Shown: positions 19,497-28,380 of the stretch, one piece after another
Layout: every line of letters starts with the position of its first letter
Position numbering within the stretch: the first letter of the stretch is position 1
NCBI RefSeq assembly: GCF_004121055.1
Contig: NZ_PYAL01000002.1
Span: forward strand, 1 to 64,000
DNA: 64,000 nucleotides
From: Achromobacter aloeverae
GTDB taxonomy: Bacteria; Pseudomonadota; Gammaproteobacteria; Burkholderiales; Burkholderiaceae_B
Direction: 5' to 3'
The notes under the pieces: generated by a model
What the model was told of the DNA's origin: nothing
Database searches by the model: none
What the model saw: only the letters and a program-made list of their open reading frames with translations
Translations under genes and position numbers: made by a program

Positions 19497-21068
19497 TCAC
19501 TTGTCGATATAGACGTCGTCGAAGCTCTCGTTCAGCCCGATGGCGGTCTTCACCAGGTTGTGCACCTTGCCGCGATACAGCGTGGGGTATTCGAGATCGA
19601 GCAGGAAGCCGTTGGCGACGTCGGTGACCAGCATCGTCTGGATCTTCGTATAGAGCTCCTGGCGCTTGGCCTTGTCCACCTCGGACGCGGCCTGGTTCCA
19701 CAGCTTGTCGGCCTCGGGGTTGTTGTAGCCCTGCACGTTGGCGAAGGGCGAGCCCTTCACCATGTTCGACGCGACATACAGGCGCTGCACGCCCAGCGCG
19801 GGATCGCCATACTGGTAGGTGAAGTTCAGCGTGATGTCGAAGTCCCAGTTGCCGGTGCGGCTGGCCCAGCCGCCGGCATCGGTCGATTCGGTATCGACCT
19901 TGAAGCCCAGCTGCTCCAGCGCCTGCTTGACGTATTCGCCCAGGCGATCCCAGGTTGCGCCGTAGGGGAAGGCCAGTTGGCGGATGGTGTAGTCGCCCGG
20001 CTTGATGCCCGATTCCTTGATCAGTTCGCGCGCCTTCTTCATGCTGAAGTCCAGCGGCGGCGTGTTCTTGTCGTAGAACATCTCGGTGGCGACCAGGGGG
20101 CCGGTCGACGGCTTGCCCAGGCCGAAGAAGATGTTGTCGACGATGAGCTTGCGGTTGAGCGCGGCCATGACGGCCTGGCGTACCTTGACGTTGTCGAAGG
20201 GCGGCTTGCGCATGTTCATCAGCAGGTAGGCCTGCGGCGAGAACATTTCCCAGCCCGCGGTCGTGTACTGGACGTTGGGCAGGGCGCGCATGCGCTTGAC
20301 GTCGACGTTGTCGATGTCGCCGCCGCGCAGCACGTCGACCGAGCCACGTTCGAACGCCACGGCGCGCGAGGCGGAATCGGGGATGACGTTGAAGACCAGC
20401 TCGTCCAGGTAGGGCTTGCCCGCTTTCCAGTAATTGGGATTGCGTACCAGCTTGATGTACTCGCCGCGTTTCCATTCCTTGAAGATGAACGGGCCCGTGC
20501 CGACCGGCTTCTGGTTCGCCGGATTGGTCATGTAGTCGGTGCCGGCATAGATGTGCTTGGGCATGATGGGCGCGAAGCCCGGCTCGAAGGCCAGCAGGAA
20601 GGCCGGGAACGGCGACTTAAGCTTGACCACCACCGTCAGGTCGTCGGTCTTCGCGACCGACGCCACGAACTGGTTCAGCAGCACGCGGGCGCGGGCGTGC
20701 GTCTTGGGCAGCATGTCGGCCAGGGAGAACACCACGTCATCGGCGGTGAAGGGCTGGCCGTCCTGCCATTTGACGCCGTCCTGCAGATGGAAGGTATAGG
20801 TCAGTCCATCGGCCGACACATCGTAGGACTTGGCCAGGCTGGGCTGCGGCTTGAGGTCGGCCGAGTAGGTGAACAGGCTTTCGAAGATCTTGCCGGCCAC
20901 GAACTGGGTGGGGGCCTGCTGGTTGATGGCCGTCACGATGACCGGCGGCTCGGGCTGCACGATCATGTTGAGCGTGCCGCCGCGTGTTTGCGCCTGGGCG
21001 CCCAAAGGCAGCGCGGCCGCGACGGCCAGCGACGCCAGAACGAGTTTGAAGCTTAGTTCGAGTTTCAC
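19497..21068 (-). CDS. Peptide-type ABC transporter substrate-binding protein (family 5)
   Basis: This periplasmic solute-binding protein has about 523 residues. A GTG start at 21066-21068, with GGAGG six bases upstream, gives VKLELSFKLVLASLAVAAAL, a clean Sec signal peptide ending near AQAQ. The mature protein shows SBP family 5 hallmarks: SLAKSYDVSADGLTYTFHLQ, the signature VKWQDGQPFTADDVVFSL, and VGTGPFIFKEWKRG. An open frame continues upstream but has no ribosome site and would bury the signal peptide. Family members carry di- or oligopeptides, but also nickel, heme or opines, so the ligand is open. It is the first gene of the run and faces the MocR regulator. Confidence 0.93.
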   Translation of the reverse strand: MKLELSFKLVLASLAVAAALPLGAQAQTRGGTLNMIVQPEPPVIVTAINQQAPTQFVAGKIFESLFTYSADLKPQPSLAKSYDVSADGLTYTFHLQDGVKWQDGQPFTADDVVFSLADMLPKTHARARVLLNQFVASVAKTDDLTVVVKLKSPFPAFLLAFEPGFAPIMPKHIYAGTDYMTNPANQKPVGTGPFIFKEWKRGEYIKLVRNPNYWKAGKPYLDELVFNVIPDSASRAVAFERGSVDVLRGGDIDNVDVKRMRALPNVQYTTAGWEMFSPQAYLLMNMRKPPFDNVKVRQAVMAALNRKLIVDNIFFGLGKPSTGPLVATEMFYDKNTPPLDFSMKKARELIKESGIKPGDYTIRQLAFPYGATWDRLGEYVKQALEQLGFKVDTESTDAGGWASRTGNWDFDITLNFTYQYGDPALGVQRLYVASNMVKGSPFANVQGYNNPEADKLWNQAASEVDKAKRQELYTKIQTMLVTDVANGFLLDLEYPTLYRGKVHNLVKTAIGLNESFDDVYIDK

Positions 21069-21410
21069 AACAGGCCTCCATGGAGGAAGTAAGTGCGTCG
21101 CCTGGCGGCCCTTGTGGGGACGCCGGGGGTGGGAGAAAGCAAAAAACAGGTTCAGTTCCCGCCGGTCGGCGGAATTACGGCGTGGGAGGAGCCTTGGCGG
21201 GCAAGCGTGGATGGCGACAGCCGCATCGTCGGCGCGGGCGCGTGGCTGGCAATGATGTGTCGTCCGACTGCAAGATATTCCCCTTGAGGCGGGCCCTTCC
21301 AGGCCCGGACTAAGCATTTTTCTTGTGGACTGCCTTGAACCGCTGGGCGCAGCGTATCGAATATTTGGTACTCTCAATAGAGCCAAATTTCTTCGCATGG
21401 ATGGTGCCAC
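21069..21410. promoter_or_regulatory. Divergent promoter region between ABC operon and mocR
   Basis: This 342-base region lies between two divergent genes and has no supported ORF. Just before the regulator start is an imperfect inverted repeat: ATTTGG at 21363-21368 and CCAAAT at 21383-21388, with CTCT and AGAG inside, off-centre by one base. MocR/GabR proteins usually bind such shared regions. No clean minus 35/minus 10 pair could be fixed for either direction. Confidence 0.5.
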
Positions 21411-22922
21411 TTGCGCGATGTCAATCTGTCCGAGGTCCTGCTGCGTCGACTGGATCGCAGCGAGAAGGAGCCCTTATCGCGGCAGATATATACCGTTCTG
21501 CGCATGTTGATACTCGACGGGGAGATCGCCGCGGGGGTCAAGATGCCCGCCACGCGGACCTTGGCGACCGACCTGGGGTTATCCCGCAACACCGTCATGC
21601 ACGCCTACGAACAGCTGCTGGCGGAGGGCTATGTCGAGTCCGCGTTTGGCAGTGGCACCTTCGTTTCCGACACGGCGCCGCGTATCCGCGGCAGCGGGCC
21701 GCCCGAGCACCGCCCCGATGATCCGGCCTGGCACCAGGCCGCGCTGTCCGCCCGCGGCAACCAGCTGGTGCGCCTGGCCTCGGTATCGGACCGCCAATTG
21801 GGCGCTTTCGTCGCCGGCGTGCCGGATGTTTCCCTCTTCCCGCACGGGATCTGGAACAAGCTGCTGAGCCGGCACTGGCGCGCGCCGCCGCCGGAGTTGC
21901 TGACATATGCGCACGGGGCCGGCTACATGCCCCTGCGCCGGGTCCTGGCCGAGCACCTGCGCATGTCGCGCGCGGTGCGCTGCGAGCCCGAGCAGGTGGT
22001 GCTGACCACGGGCATCCACCAATCCATCGGCTTGCTGGCTCGCCTGCTGGGCGATCCGGGGCATACGGCCTGGATGGAGAACCCGGGCTACTGGGGCGCG
22101 CGCTCCATGCTCCAGGCCTGCGGCATAACGACCATACCGGTGGACGTCGACGACGAGGGCCTGGCGCCCGACGCCAGGCAATTGGCGCAGCCGCCGCGCT
22201 TTATTTTCGTGACGCCGTCGCACCAGTACCCGCTGGGGCACATCATGAGCCTGACGCGCCGGCGCGGCTTGCTGGACTACGCCCGCGAGCATGGTGCGTG
22301 GATCGTCGAGGACGACTACGACAGCGAATTCCGTTTCGGCGGCAAGCCGCTGGCGTCCCTGCAAAGCATGGACCAGCACGATCGCGTCCTCTACCTGGGC
22401 ACGTTCTCCAAGACGCTTTACCCCGGCATACGGCTGGGCTATATGGTGCTGCCGCGGGCGCTGGCCACGCCGTTCGGCATCGGCCTGTCCGAGCTGTACC
22501 GCGAGGGGCGGCTGATGGACCAGGCCGTGCTGGCGGAGTTCATCGAGAAAGGCCACTATGCGACCCACTTGCGGCGGATGCGCCAGGTGTACGCGCGCCG
22601 CCAGACCTTGCTGCGCGATGCCATTACCGCCCAGTTCGGGGCCGACTGGCCTATTTCGACCCACGAAGCGGGCCTGCATCTGGTCATGCACCTGCCCGCC
22701 GGCACCGACGACCTGGGCATCGCCATCGCGGCGCGCACGCTGGGGTTGACGGTGCGTCCGCTGTCGCGCTATTACGAGGGCTCGGCCGGCGCGCCCGGCT
22801 TGTTGCTGGGGTATGCCTGCGTGCCCGATAATCTCATCGGCCCGTCCTTCCAGCGGCTGGTGCAGGTGATCACGCCCGCGCTGGAGCACAGCCGGCGTGC
22901 CCCCGTGGCGCGCCGCGCGTGA
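21411..22922 (+). CDS. MocR-family transcriptional regulator (GntR HTH fused to aminotransferase-like domain)
   Basis: The 503-residue protein has an N-terminal GntR winged helix (PLSRQIYTVLRMLILDGEI through LGLSRNTVMHAYEQLLAEGYV, residues about 20-75). This is joined to a fold-type I aminotransferase-like domain with WIVEDDYDSEFRFGG and the PLP-lysine motif GTFSKTLYPGIRLGYM. These regulators bind PLP and often a ligand amine, and usually control divergent genes. The start appears to be TTG at 21411, since the nearby ATGs are out of frame; this start is uncertain. It faces the ABC/deacetylase/aminotransferase run, its probable target, and is followed 48 bases later by a tartrate dehydrogenase gene. 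Confidence 0.9.
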   Translation: MRDVNLSEVLLRRLDRSEKEPLSRQIYTVLRMLILDGEIAAGVKMPATRTLATDLGLSRNTVMHAYEQLLAEGYVESAFGSGTFVSDTAPRIRGSGPPEHRPDDPAWHQAALSARGNQLVRLASVSDRQLGAFVAGVPDVSLFPHGIWNKLLSRHWRAPPPELLTYAHGAGYMPLRRVLAEHLRMSRAVRCEPEQVVLTTGIHQSIGLLARLLGDPGHTAWMENPGYWGARSMLQACGITTIPVDVDDEGLAPDARQLAQPPRFIFVTPSHQYPLGHIMSLTRRRGLLDYAREHGAWIVEDDYDSEFRFGGKPLASLQSMDQHDRVLYLGTFSKTLYPGIRLGYMVLPRALATPFGIGLSELYREGRLMDQAVLAEFIEKGHYATHLRRMRQVYARRQTLLRDAITAQFGADWPISTHEAGLHLVMHLPAGTDDLGIAIAARTLGLTVRPLSRYYEGSAGAPGLLLGYACVPDNLIGPSFQRLVQVITPALEHSRRAPVARRA

Positions 22923-22970
22923 CGCGGGCGCCGTCCGGATTCCCGGCATCGTATCCAAGGAGACAGCCCA

Positions 22971-24038
22971 GTGGCAAAGAAACACAAGATCGCGGTCATC
23001 GCCGGTGATGGCATAGGCAAGGAAGTCATGCCGGAAGGCCTGCGCGTGCTGGAGGCGGCGGCCACGCGCTTCGGCATCGATTTCCAATGGGACCATTTCG
23101 ACTGGAGCTGCGACTATTACGCCAGGCACGGCAAGATGATGCCGGACGACTGGCGCGAGCAGATCGGCGGCCACGAGGCGATTTTCTTCGGCGCCATCGG
23201 CTGGCCGGACAAGGTGCCCGACCATGAGGCCTTGTGGGGCTCGCTCTTCCGTTTCCGCCGCGATTTCGACCAGTACATCAACCTGCGCCCCGTGCGGCTG
23301 ATGCCCGGCGTGGTTTCCCCGCTGGCCAACCGCAAGCCGGGCGACATCGATTTCTTCATCGTCCGGGAGAACACCGAGGGCGAGTATTCGAACAGCGGCG
23401 GCACGCTGTTCGCGGGCACCGAGCGCGAAGTCGTCATCCAGGAGAGCGTCTTCACCCGCATCGGGGCCGAGCGCGTGCTCAAGTTCGCCTTCGAGCTGGC
23501 GCGCAAGCGGGGCAAGCACCTGACCGCGGCCACCAAGTCCAACGGCATTTCCATTTCCATGCCGTGGTGGGATGCCCGCGTGGCCGAGATGGCCCAGCAT
23601 TATCCGGACGTGCGGTGGGACAAGTTCCACATCGACATCCTGTGCGCGCACTTCGTGCAGCATCCGGACCGCTTCGACGTGGTGGTGGCGTCCAACCTGT
23701 TCGGCGACATCCTTTCCGACCTCGGTCCGGCTTGCACGGGGACGATAGGCATCGCGCCGTCGGCCAACCTCAATCCGGAGCGCAAGTTTCCGTCGCTGTT
23801 CGAGCCGGTGCATGGGTCGGCGCCCGACATTTATGGCAAGGGCATCGCCAATCCCATCGGGCAGATCTGGAGTGGGGCGCTCATGTTGGACTTCCTGGGA
23901 TATCCGGAGGCGTCGCAGGCGGTGGTGCGCGCCATCGAGGCCGTCCTGGAGCACGGCCCTCGCACGCCGGATATGCAAGGCGGCGCCAAGACGGTCGATG
24001 TGGGCAAGGCGGTCGCCGACCGGCTGGCGCAGGGGTGA
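22971..24038 (+). CDS. Tartrate dehydrogenase/decarboxylase family (TtuC/DmlA-like)
   Basis: The 355-residue protein is a beta-decarboxylating dehydrogenase related to isopropylmalate and isocitrate dehydrogenases. Features that favour tartrate or D-malate dehydrogenase over LeuB are the start HKIAVIAGDGIGKEVMPEGL, the WSCDYYARHG segment, LRPVRLMPGV, the NTEGEYSNSGG loop, and FEPVHGSAPDIYGKGIANP. It should oxidise L-tartrate, meso-tartrate or D-malate with NAD. The start is GTG at 22971 with AAGGAG twelve bases upstream. It is probably cotranscribed with the MocR gene. Confidence 0.87.
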   Translation: MAKKHKIAVIAGDGIGKEVMPEGLRVLEAAATRFGIDFQWDHFDWSCDYYARHGKMMPDDWREQIGGHEAIFFGAIGWPDKVPDHEALWGSLFRFRRDFDQYINLRPVRLMPGVVSPLANRKPGDIDFFIVRENTEGEYSNSGGTLFAGTEREVVIQESVFTRIGAERVLKFAFELARKRGKHLTAATKSNGISISMPWWDARVAEMAQHYPDVRWDKFHIDILCAHFVQHPDRFDVVVASNLFGDILSDLGPACTGTIGIAPSANLNPERKFPSLFEPVHGSAPDIYGKGIANPIGQIWSGALMLDFLGYPEASQAVVRAIEAVLEHGPRTPDMQGGAKTVDVGKAVADRLAQG

Positions 24039-24363
24039 GGCCTAGGAAAATCCAGGGAACCGAGGTTGCGTCGTTGTTACAGACGACGCGACGCGCCGAT
24101 GCCGCACTGAGTGAAACGGAACGTCCCTTTGATGTAACAATCCTATGCTGATCCGTATAAACGGCCACAAATCCACGAAAATCACAAGGTGTTCAGCGAG
24201 GATCCTCGGTTTTGAATTCTGCGTTTCATCAAATTTTCAATTTTGAATGCGGTTGTAAGGTTATAGTCGCCTATGCAGTGCCGGACCGATGGGCGCGGGG
24301 GCGTCCAGTGACACTGGCGGAGCTGCATTCCTTATCCGCACTAAATGATCACTGAGTACGAGT
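24039..24363. other. AT-richer intergenic region upstream of the WaaZ-like gene
   Basis: No gene is seen. A hairpin (GCGTCGT at 24068-24074 with ACGACGC at 24083-24089) lacks a T run. From about 24120 to 24290 base content becomes markedly AT-rich compared with the surroundings, as in promoter DNA or H-NS targets, but no well-spaced minus 35/minus 10 pair could be identified. Confidence 0.4.
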
Positions 24364-25416
24364 TTGGCATTGTTACCATCTACAAGTCTGGCTATCGACA
24401 CCGCTGAGGGCATGCCCGGTGCCGCGCCGCCGCGTACCTACGGCGACGGCGGCGGCGTGGTGCTTTACAACGGCAAGGTGGGGAACCAGCGGCTGGATCG
24501 TTTCTGGCGCAAGTTCTATGCGGCAATGCGCAGCCGGCGCATGCAGCACAATCGGCACCTGTGGCCGTACGTCTCGATCAAGCGCGACGCGACGGGCGCC
24601 ATTTCGGCATTCAAGGCTTTCCGCCATTCCGTGCCGCTGACTCCGGTCGCCGAAGCCTTCACCGATTCCCCCGAACTGGTGCACCTGATACTCAGCGGCC
24701 CTTCCATCGCCGAGATCCAGTACGACCGCCTGCCCATCGCCGCGGCCATGGGCGTGAACGGTTCCATCGCGCTGGTTCACAAGTTCGATATCCCGTTCAA
24801 GTATTACTGCGTCATCGACCAGAATTTCGTCCGGCGCCGCATCGACCTGATGCGCGAAGTGGTCTCGCGCGACCTGACGCTGTTCGTCACGCCGGATGTG
24901 TTGCGCTACCTGATGCAGGGCATTCCGCCGGCGACCTACAAATGCCGCATCTGCGTCATCGAAGTGGTATCCGAGCGCGCCTACCAGCCCTCGTCGACGC
25001 CGCAGGAGTTGCTGGCGCTGGCGCGGGCGCGTCCGGAAATGTCGGTGTTCGACGCCGAGCGCGCACTGGGCTACAGCTTCAACGTGGCGCGTGGGGTGTT
25101 CGACGCGGATACGGTGGCCTATGCCGCCTTGCAGGTGATGGTCGCCGGCGGCGTGAAAAAGCTGTACATCCATGGGCTGGACCTGGGTTTTTCGAGCGGC
25201 CGCCGCTTCTATGACGAGGGCGAGCGTCCCGAGACCAGCCGGCTGGTGCGTAATTTCGAGCGCATGATAGAGCCGTCCTTTGCCCAGGCCGCCGGCCTGT
25301 TGAAGGAGCGCGGCGTGGAGCTCTACAACCTGTCCCTGGACAGCGCGCTGTCCGAACGCATCATCCCCAAGGTGGACTGGCGCAGCCTGTTGTCCCCCGT
25401 CGCAGCGGCAGCCTAG
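24364..25416 (+). CDS. LPS core biosynthesis protein resembling Kdo transferase WaaZ
   Basis: This protein of up to 350 residues resembles enterobacterial WaaZ (RfaZ) in several places, from memory of that sequence. LILSGPSIAEIQYDRLPIAA and GVNGSIALVHKFDIPFKYY recall the FLSGP and AVNGSAQYLLSNNIVPF region. IHGLDLGFSSGRRFYDEGE recalls the GLDLTGSCSRFYDEKG region, and LYNLSLDSALSERIIPK recalls IYNLSPDTAISYDVIPF. WaaZ adds a third Kdo to the inner core; these proteins are distantly like the GT42 sialyltransferases. The start is doubtful: TTG at 24364 lacks a clear ribosome site, and ATG at 24412 has GAGGG only one base before it. No other LPS gene is nearby. The acceptor sugar is unknown. Confidence 0.72.
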   Translation: MALLPSTSLAIDTAEGMPGAAPPRTYGDGGGVVLYNGKVGNQRLDRFWRKFYAAMRSRRMQHNRHLWPYVSIKRDATGAISAFKAFRHSVPLTPVAEAFTDSPELVHLILSGPSIAEIQYDRLPIAAAMGVNGSIALVHKFDIPFKYYCVIDQNFVRRRIDLMREVVSRDLTLFVTPDVLRYLMQGIPPATYKCRICVIEVVSERAYQPSSTPQELLALARARPEMSVFDAERALGYSFNVARGVFDADTVAYAALQVMVAGGVKKLYIHGLDLGFSSGRRFYDEGERPETSRLVRNFERMIEPSFAQAAGLLKERGVELYNLSLDSALSERIIPKVDWRSLLSPVAAAA

Positions 25417-25443
25417 CGGCCGCGCCGTTTCCCGCCGATGCAT

Positions 25444-25483
25444 GAAAGACATACGGGCCGCGCAAGCGGCCCGTATGTCTTTC
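25444..25483. terminator. Bidirectional terminator
   Basis: A perfect 17-bp inverted repeat, GAAAGACATACGGGCCG paired with CGGCCCGTATGTCTTTC around a six-base loop, lies between the convergent WaaZ-like and emrB-like genes. Confidence 0.85.
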
Positions 25484-25520
25484 AACGCGCGGCCCGTTCG
25501 TCACGGGCCGGCAGCCGGCT

Positions 25521-27125
25521 TCAATGCGCCCCGGCCGCCGCCTCGGCCGCGCCGCCGCCCTTGGCGGCCCGCTGGGGGCGGGCGAACCAGACCAGCACGA
25601 TCAGCATCAGGAAAATCAGCGCCGACGCATAGAACACGTCCAGCGCCGACAGCGTGAAGGCTTGGGCGTTGACGATGCCGTCCACCGCGGTGAGCGACTG
25701 TTGCGGCGACATGCCGACGTTCGACAGCGCATGCACCGCCTGGTCGAATGCCTGCGTCCCCGGCTTGGCCGTCTCGGTCAAGTGGGCATGGTGCATGGTC
25801 GCGCGGTTTTCCCAGACCGTGGTGGCGATGGAGGTGCCGAAGCCGCCCATCGTCAACCGGCAGAAGTTGGACAGGCCCGAGGCCGCGGGAATGCGCCAGG
25901 GCTCGATGCCGGACAGCGTGATCGATGTCAGCGGAACGAAGAAAGCCGCCATGGCCGCGCCCTGGATGATGGTCGGTATGACCAGGTTGCGCATGTCCGT
26001 CTGCGGCGTGAAGCCGGCGCGAAGGTAGCACACCAGCGCGAAGACGCAGAAGGCGAACGTGACCAGGTGGCGGGGATCGCGCGTGGCCAGCAGGCGGCCG
26101 ACCACGGGCGTCAGCAGGATGGCGAGGATGCCGACGGGCGCGGTGACGATGCCGGCATCCGTCGCGGTGTAGTTCATATTGCTTTGCAGCCATAGCGGCA
26201 ATAGCACCACGTTGCCGAAGAACACGCCATACGCGACCGCCAGGGTGATCGCGCCCACCGAGAAATTGCGGATCTTGAAGAGCCGCAGGTCCACCACCGG
26301 ATGGGCGTCGGTCAATTCCCAGATCACGAAGAACACGAAGGCGACGATGACCACGACCGCCAGGGTGACGATGGTCGAGCTCTGGAACCAGTCCAGCTCC
26401 TTGCCCTTGTCCAGCATCACCTGCAGCGAGCCGACCCAGACCACCAGCAGGATCAGGCCCACCTTGTCGATGGGGCGCTTGTGCGTGACCGATTCGCGCT
26501 TGCCGTAGATGCGCCAGCTGACCCAGGCGGCCAGCAGGCCGACGGGGACGTTGATATAGAAGATCCAGGGCCAGGTGTAGTTGTCGGAGATCCATCCTCC
26601 CAGCAGGGGCCCGGCCACGGGCGCCACCAGCGTGGTCATGGCCCAGACCGCCAGCGCCATGCCGGCTTTCTCCTTCGGGAAGCTGGCCAGCATCAGCGCT
26701 TGCGAAAGCGGGATCATGGGGCCGGCGACGGCGCCCTGCAGCACGCGAAAGCCGATCAGCGCCTCCAGGGTGGGCGCGAAGCCGCACAACCAGGAGGCCA
26801 GCACGAAGAGCAGGGTGGAGGCCAGGAACAGCCTCACCTGGCCGAAGCGCTGCGTCAGCCAGCCCGTCAGCGGCACGGTGATGGCGTTGGCGACCGCGAA
26901 CGACGTGATGACCCAGGTGCCCTGGCTGGTGCTGACGCCCAGGTCGCCTGAAATGGTCGGGATCGATACGTTGGCGATCGAGGTGTCCAGCACGTTCATG
27001 AACACCGCGGTCGACAGGGCCACGGCGCCGATGATCCGCGTGGCCCCCGTCAGGGGCGCATAGGTGCCGGCGGGCGGCGCCGGCGTGGCCGGCGCCGAAC
27101 CGGCGTTGGAGGTTTGCTCGCTCAT
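25521..27125 (-). CDS. emrB: MFS multidrug exporter, DHA2 family (EmrB-like)
   Basis: The 534-residue inner-membrane protein has the 14-segment layout of DHA2 drug:proton antiporters. Motif C-type and family segments are visible: FMNVLDTSIANVSIPTISGD, WVITSFAVANAITVPLTGWL, and the GPLLGGWISDNYTWPWIFYI stretch near residue 165. With the adaptor (EmrA-like) and outer-membrane protein encoded just upstream it should form a tripartite pump. The gap to the emrA-like gene is 45 bases. The substrate range is not readable. Confidence 0.9.
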   Translation of the reverse strand: MSEQTSNAGSAPATPAPPAGTYAPLTGATRIIGAVALSTAVFMNVLDTSIANVSIPTISGDLGVSTSQGTWVITSFAVANAITVPLTGWLTQRFGQVRLFLASTLLFVLASWLCGFAPTLEALIGFRVLQGAVAGPMIPLSQALMLASFPKEKAGMALAVWAMTTLVAPVAGPLLGGWISDNYTWPWIFYINVPVGLLAAWVSWRIYGKRESVTHKRPIDKVGLILLVVWVGSLQVMLDKGKELDWFQSSTIVTLAVVVIVAFVFFVIWELTDAHPVVDLRLFKIRNFSVGAITLAVAYGVFFGNVVLLPLWLQSNMNYTATDAGIVTAPVGILAILLTPVVGRLLATRDPRHLVTFAFCVFALVCYLRAGFTPQTDMRNLVIPTIIQGAAMAAFFVPLTSITLSGIEPWRIPAASGLSNFCRLTMGGFGTSIATTVWENRATMHHAHLTETAKPGTQAFDQAVHALSNVGMSPQQSLTAVDGIVNAQAFTLSALDVFYASALIFLMLIVLVWFARPQRAAKGGGAAEAAAGAH

Positions 27126-27170
27126 GGCGTCTGTTCGAGAGGGGCGGGGACGCGTGGTGCGCGGATGGGT

Positions 27171-28361
27171 TTATTGCGCCAGGTTGGCCTGGATGATCTT
27201 CTGGATCATGGCATCGGCTTCCTTGTGGTCAGGCTCGAACGCGCGGGTGACCCAGACCGGCTCGGTGCGGGTGGCTTGCGTCACGGCCTGGCCTTCCTGC
27301 TTGCCGACGTCCACTTCCACGTCCATCGACAGGCCGATGCGCAGCGGATGCGCCTGCAGTTCCTTGGGATCCAGGGCGATGCGCACGGGCACGCGCTGCA
27401 CCACCTTGATCCAGTTGCCGGTGGCGTTCTGCGCCGGCAGCAGGGCAAACGCGCTGCCGGTGCCCGCGTCCAGGCCTATCACCTTGCCGTGATACTTGAC
27501 GCTGCCGCCATACAGGTCGGCGGTCAGTTCCACGTCCTGGCCCACGCGCATATTGCGCAGCTGGCCTTCCTTGAAATTCGCTTCCACCCAGACCTGGTCC
27601 AGCGGCACGATATTCATCAGCGTGTTGCCGGGCGCCACGCGCTGGCCGACCTGCACGCCGCGCCGCGCCACCATGCCCGTCACCGGCGCCGGCAGCACCG
27701 TGCGCGAAGTCGCCAGCCATGCGTTGCGCACGTTGGCGGCGGCTTCCAGGACGTCGGGATGCCGTTCCACCGTGGTGCCGTGCGTCAGGGCCTGGTTGGT
27801 GGCCAGCTTGGCCTTGGAGGCGGCCAGCGAGGCCTTGGCCTGGGCCAGGCCGGACTCGGCGCTTTTCAGCGTGGTCTGCGCGTGCAGGATTTCCTCGCCG
27901 CTGACGCCGCCGGACTTGGCCAGGGCCTGGCGCCGCGCGAGATCGCTGCGGGCGCGCGCCAGGTCTGCCTGGGCGCGTTCGATGTCGGCCAGGCGCACGT
28001 CGACGTCGGCGGCCAGCGCATCGTTCTGCACATACAGCGTGCGCACTTGCCGCACCGTCTGGCCCAGCTTGGCCTCGGCCTGCGCCAGCGCGATGTCGGT
28101 GTCGGCGGGATCCAGGCGCACCACCGGCGCGCCGGCCTTGACGGTTTCGGTGTCGTCGGCTTCGATGGCCACTACCGTGCCGGGCACCTGCGGGGTGATC
28201 TGCACGAGGTTGCCGTGCACGTAGGCATCGTCGGTGCTTTCGAAGTGCGAACCGACTACCCACCACCAGACGGCGTAGGCGATGGCGATCAGAACGAAAA
28301 TGCCGGTGGCCAGCAACATCAGGCGTTTGCGGGCGGAATTGGAAGTCTGCGGGGCATTCAT
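27171..28361 (-). CDS. emrA: Efflux membrane-fusion protein (EmrA/HlyD-like)
   Basis: This 396-residue adaptor has one N-terminal membrane anchor (LMLLATGIFVLIAIAYAVWW, residues about 15-34). It is followed by a biotinyl-lipoyl half (ESTDDAYVHGNLVQITPQVP), a long alpha-helical hairpin (about residues 100-210) and a second lipoyl half with VLPAPVTGMVARRGVQVGQR. The start at MNAPQTSNSARK is chosen because it precedes the anchor directly. It bridges the EmrB-like pump and the outer-membrane channel encoded on either side. Confidence 0.92.
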   Translation of the reverse strand: MNAPQTSNSARKRLMLLATGIFVLIAIAYAVWWWVVGSHFESTDDAYVHGNLVQITPQVPGTVVAIEADDTETVKAGAPVVRLDPADTDIALAQAEAKLGQTVRQVRTLYVQNDALAADVDVRLADIERAQADLARARSDLARRQALAKSGGVSGEEILHAQTTLKSAESGLAQAKASLAASKAKLATNQALTHGTTVERHPDVLEAAANVRNAWLATSRTVLPAPVTGMVARRGVQVGQRVAPGNTLMNIVPLDQVWVEANFKEGQLRNMRVGQDVELTADLYGGSVKYHGKVIGLDAGTGSAFALLPAQNATGNWIKVVQRVPVRIALDPKELQAHPLRIGLSMDVEVDVGKQEGQAVTQATRTEPVWVTRAFEPDHKEADAMIQKIIQANLAQ

Positions 28362-28380
28362 GACGTAGTGTCCGAGGGGT

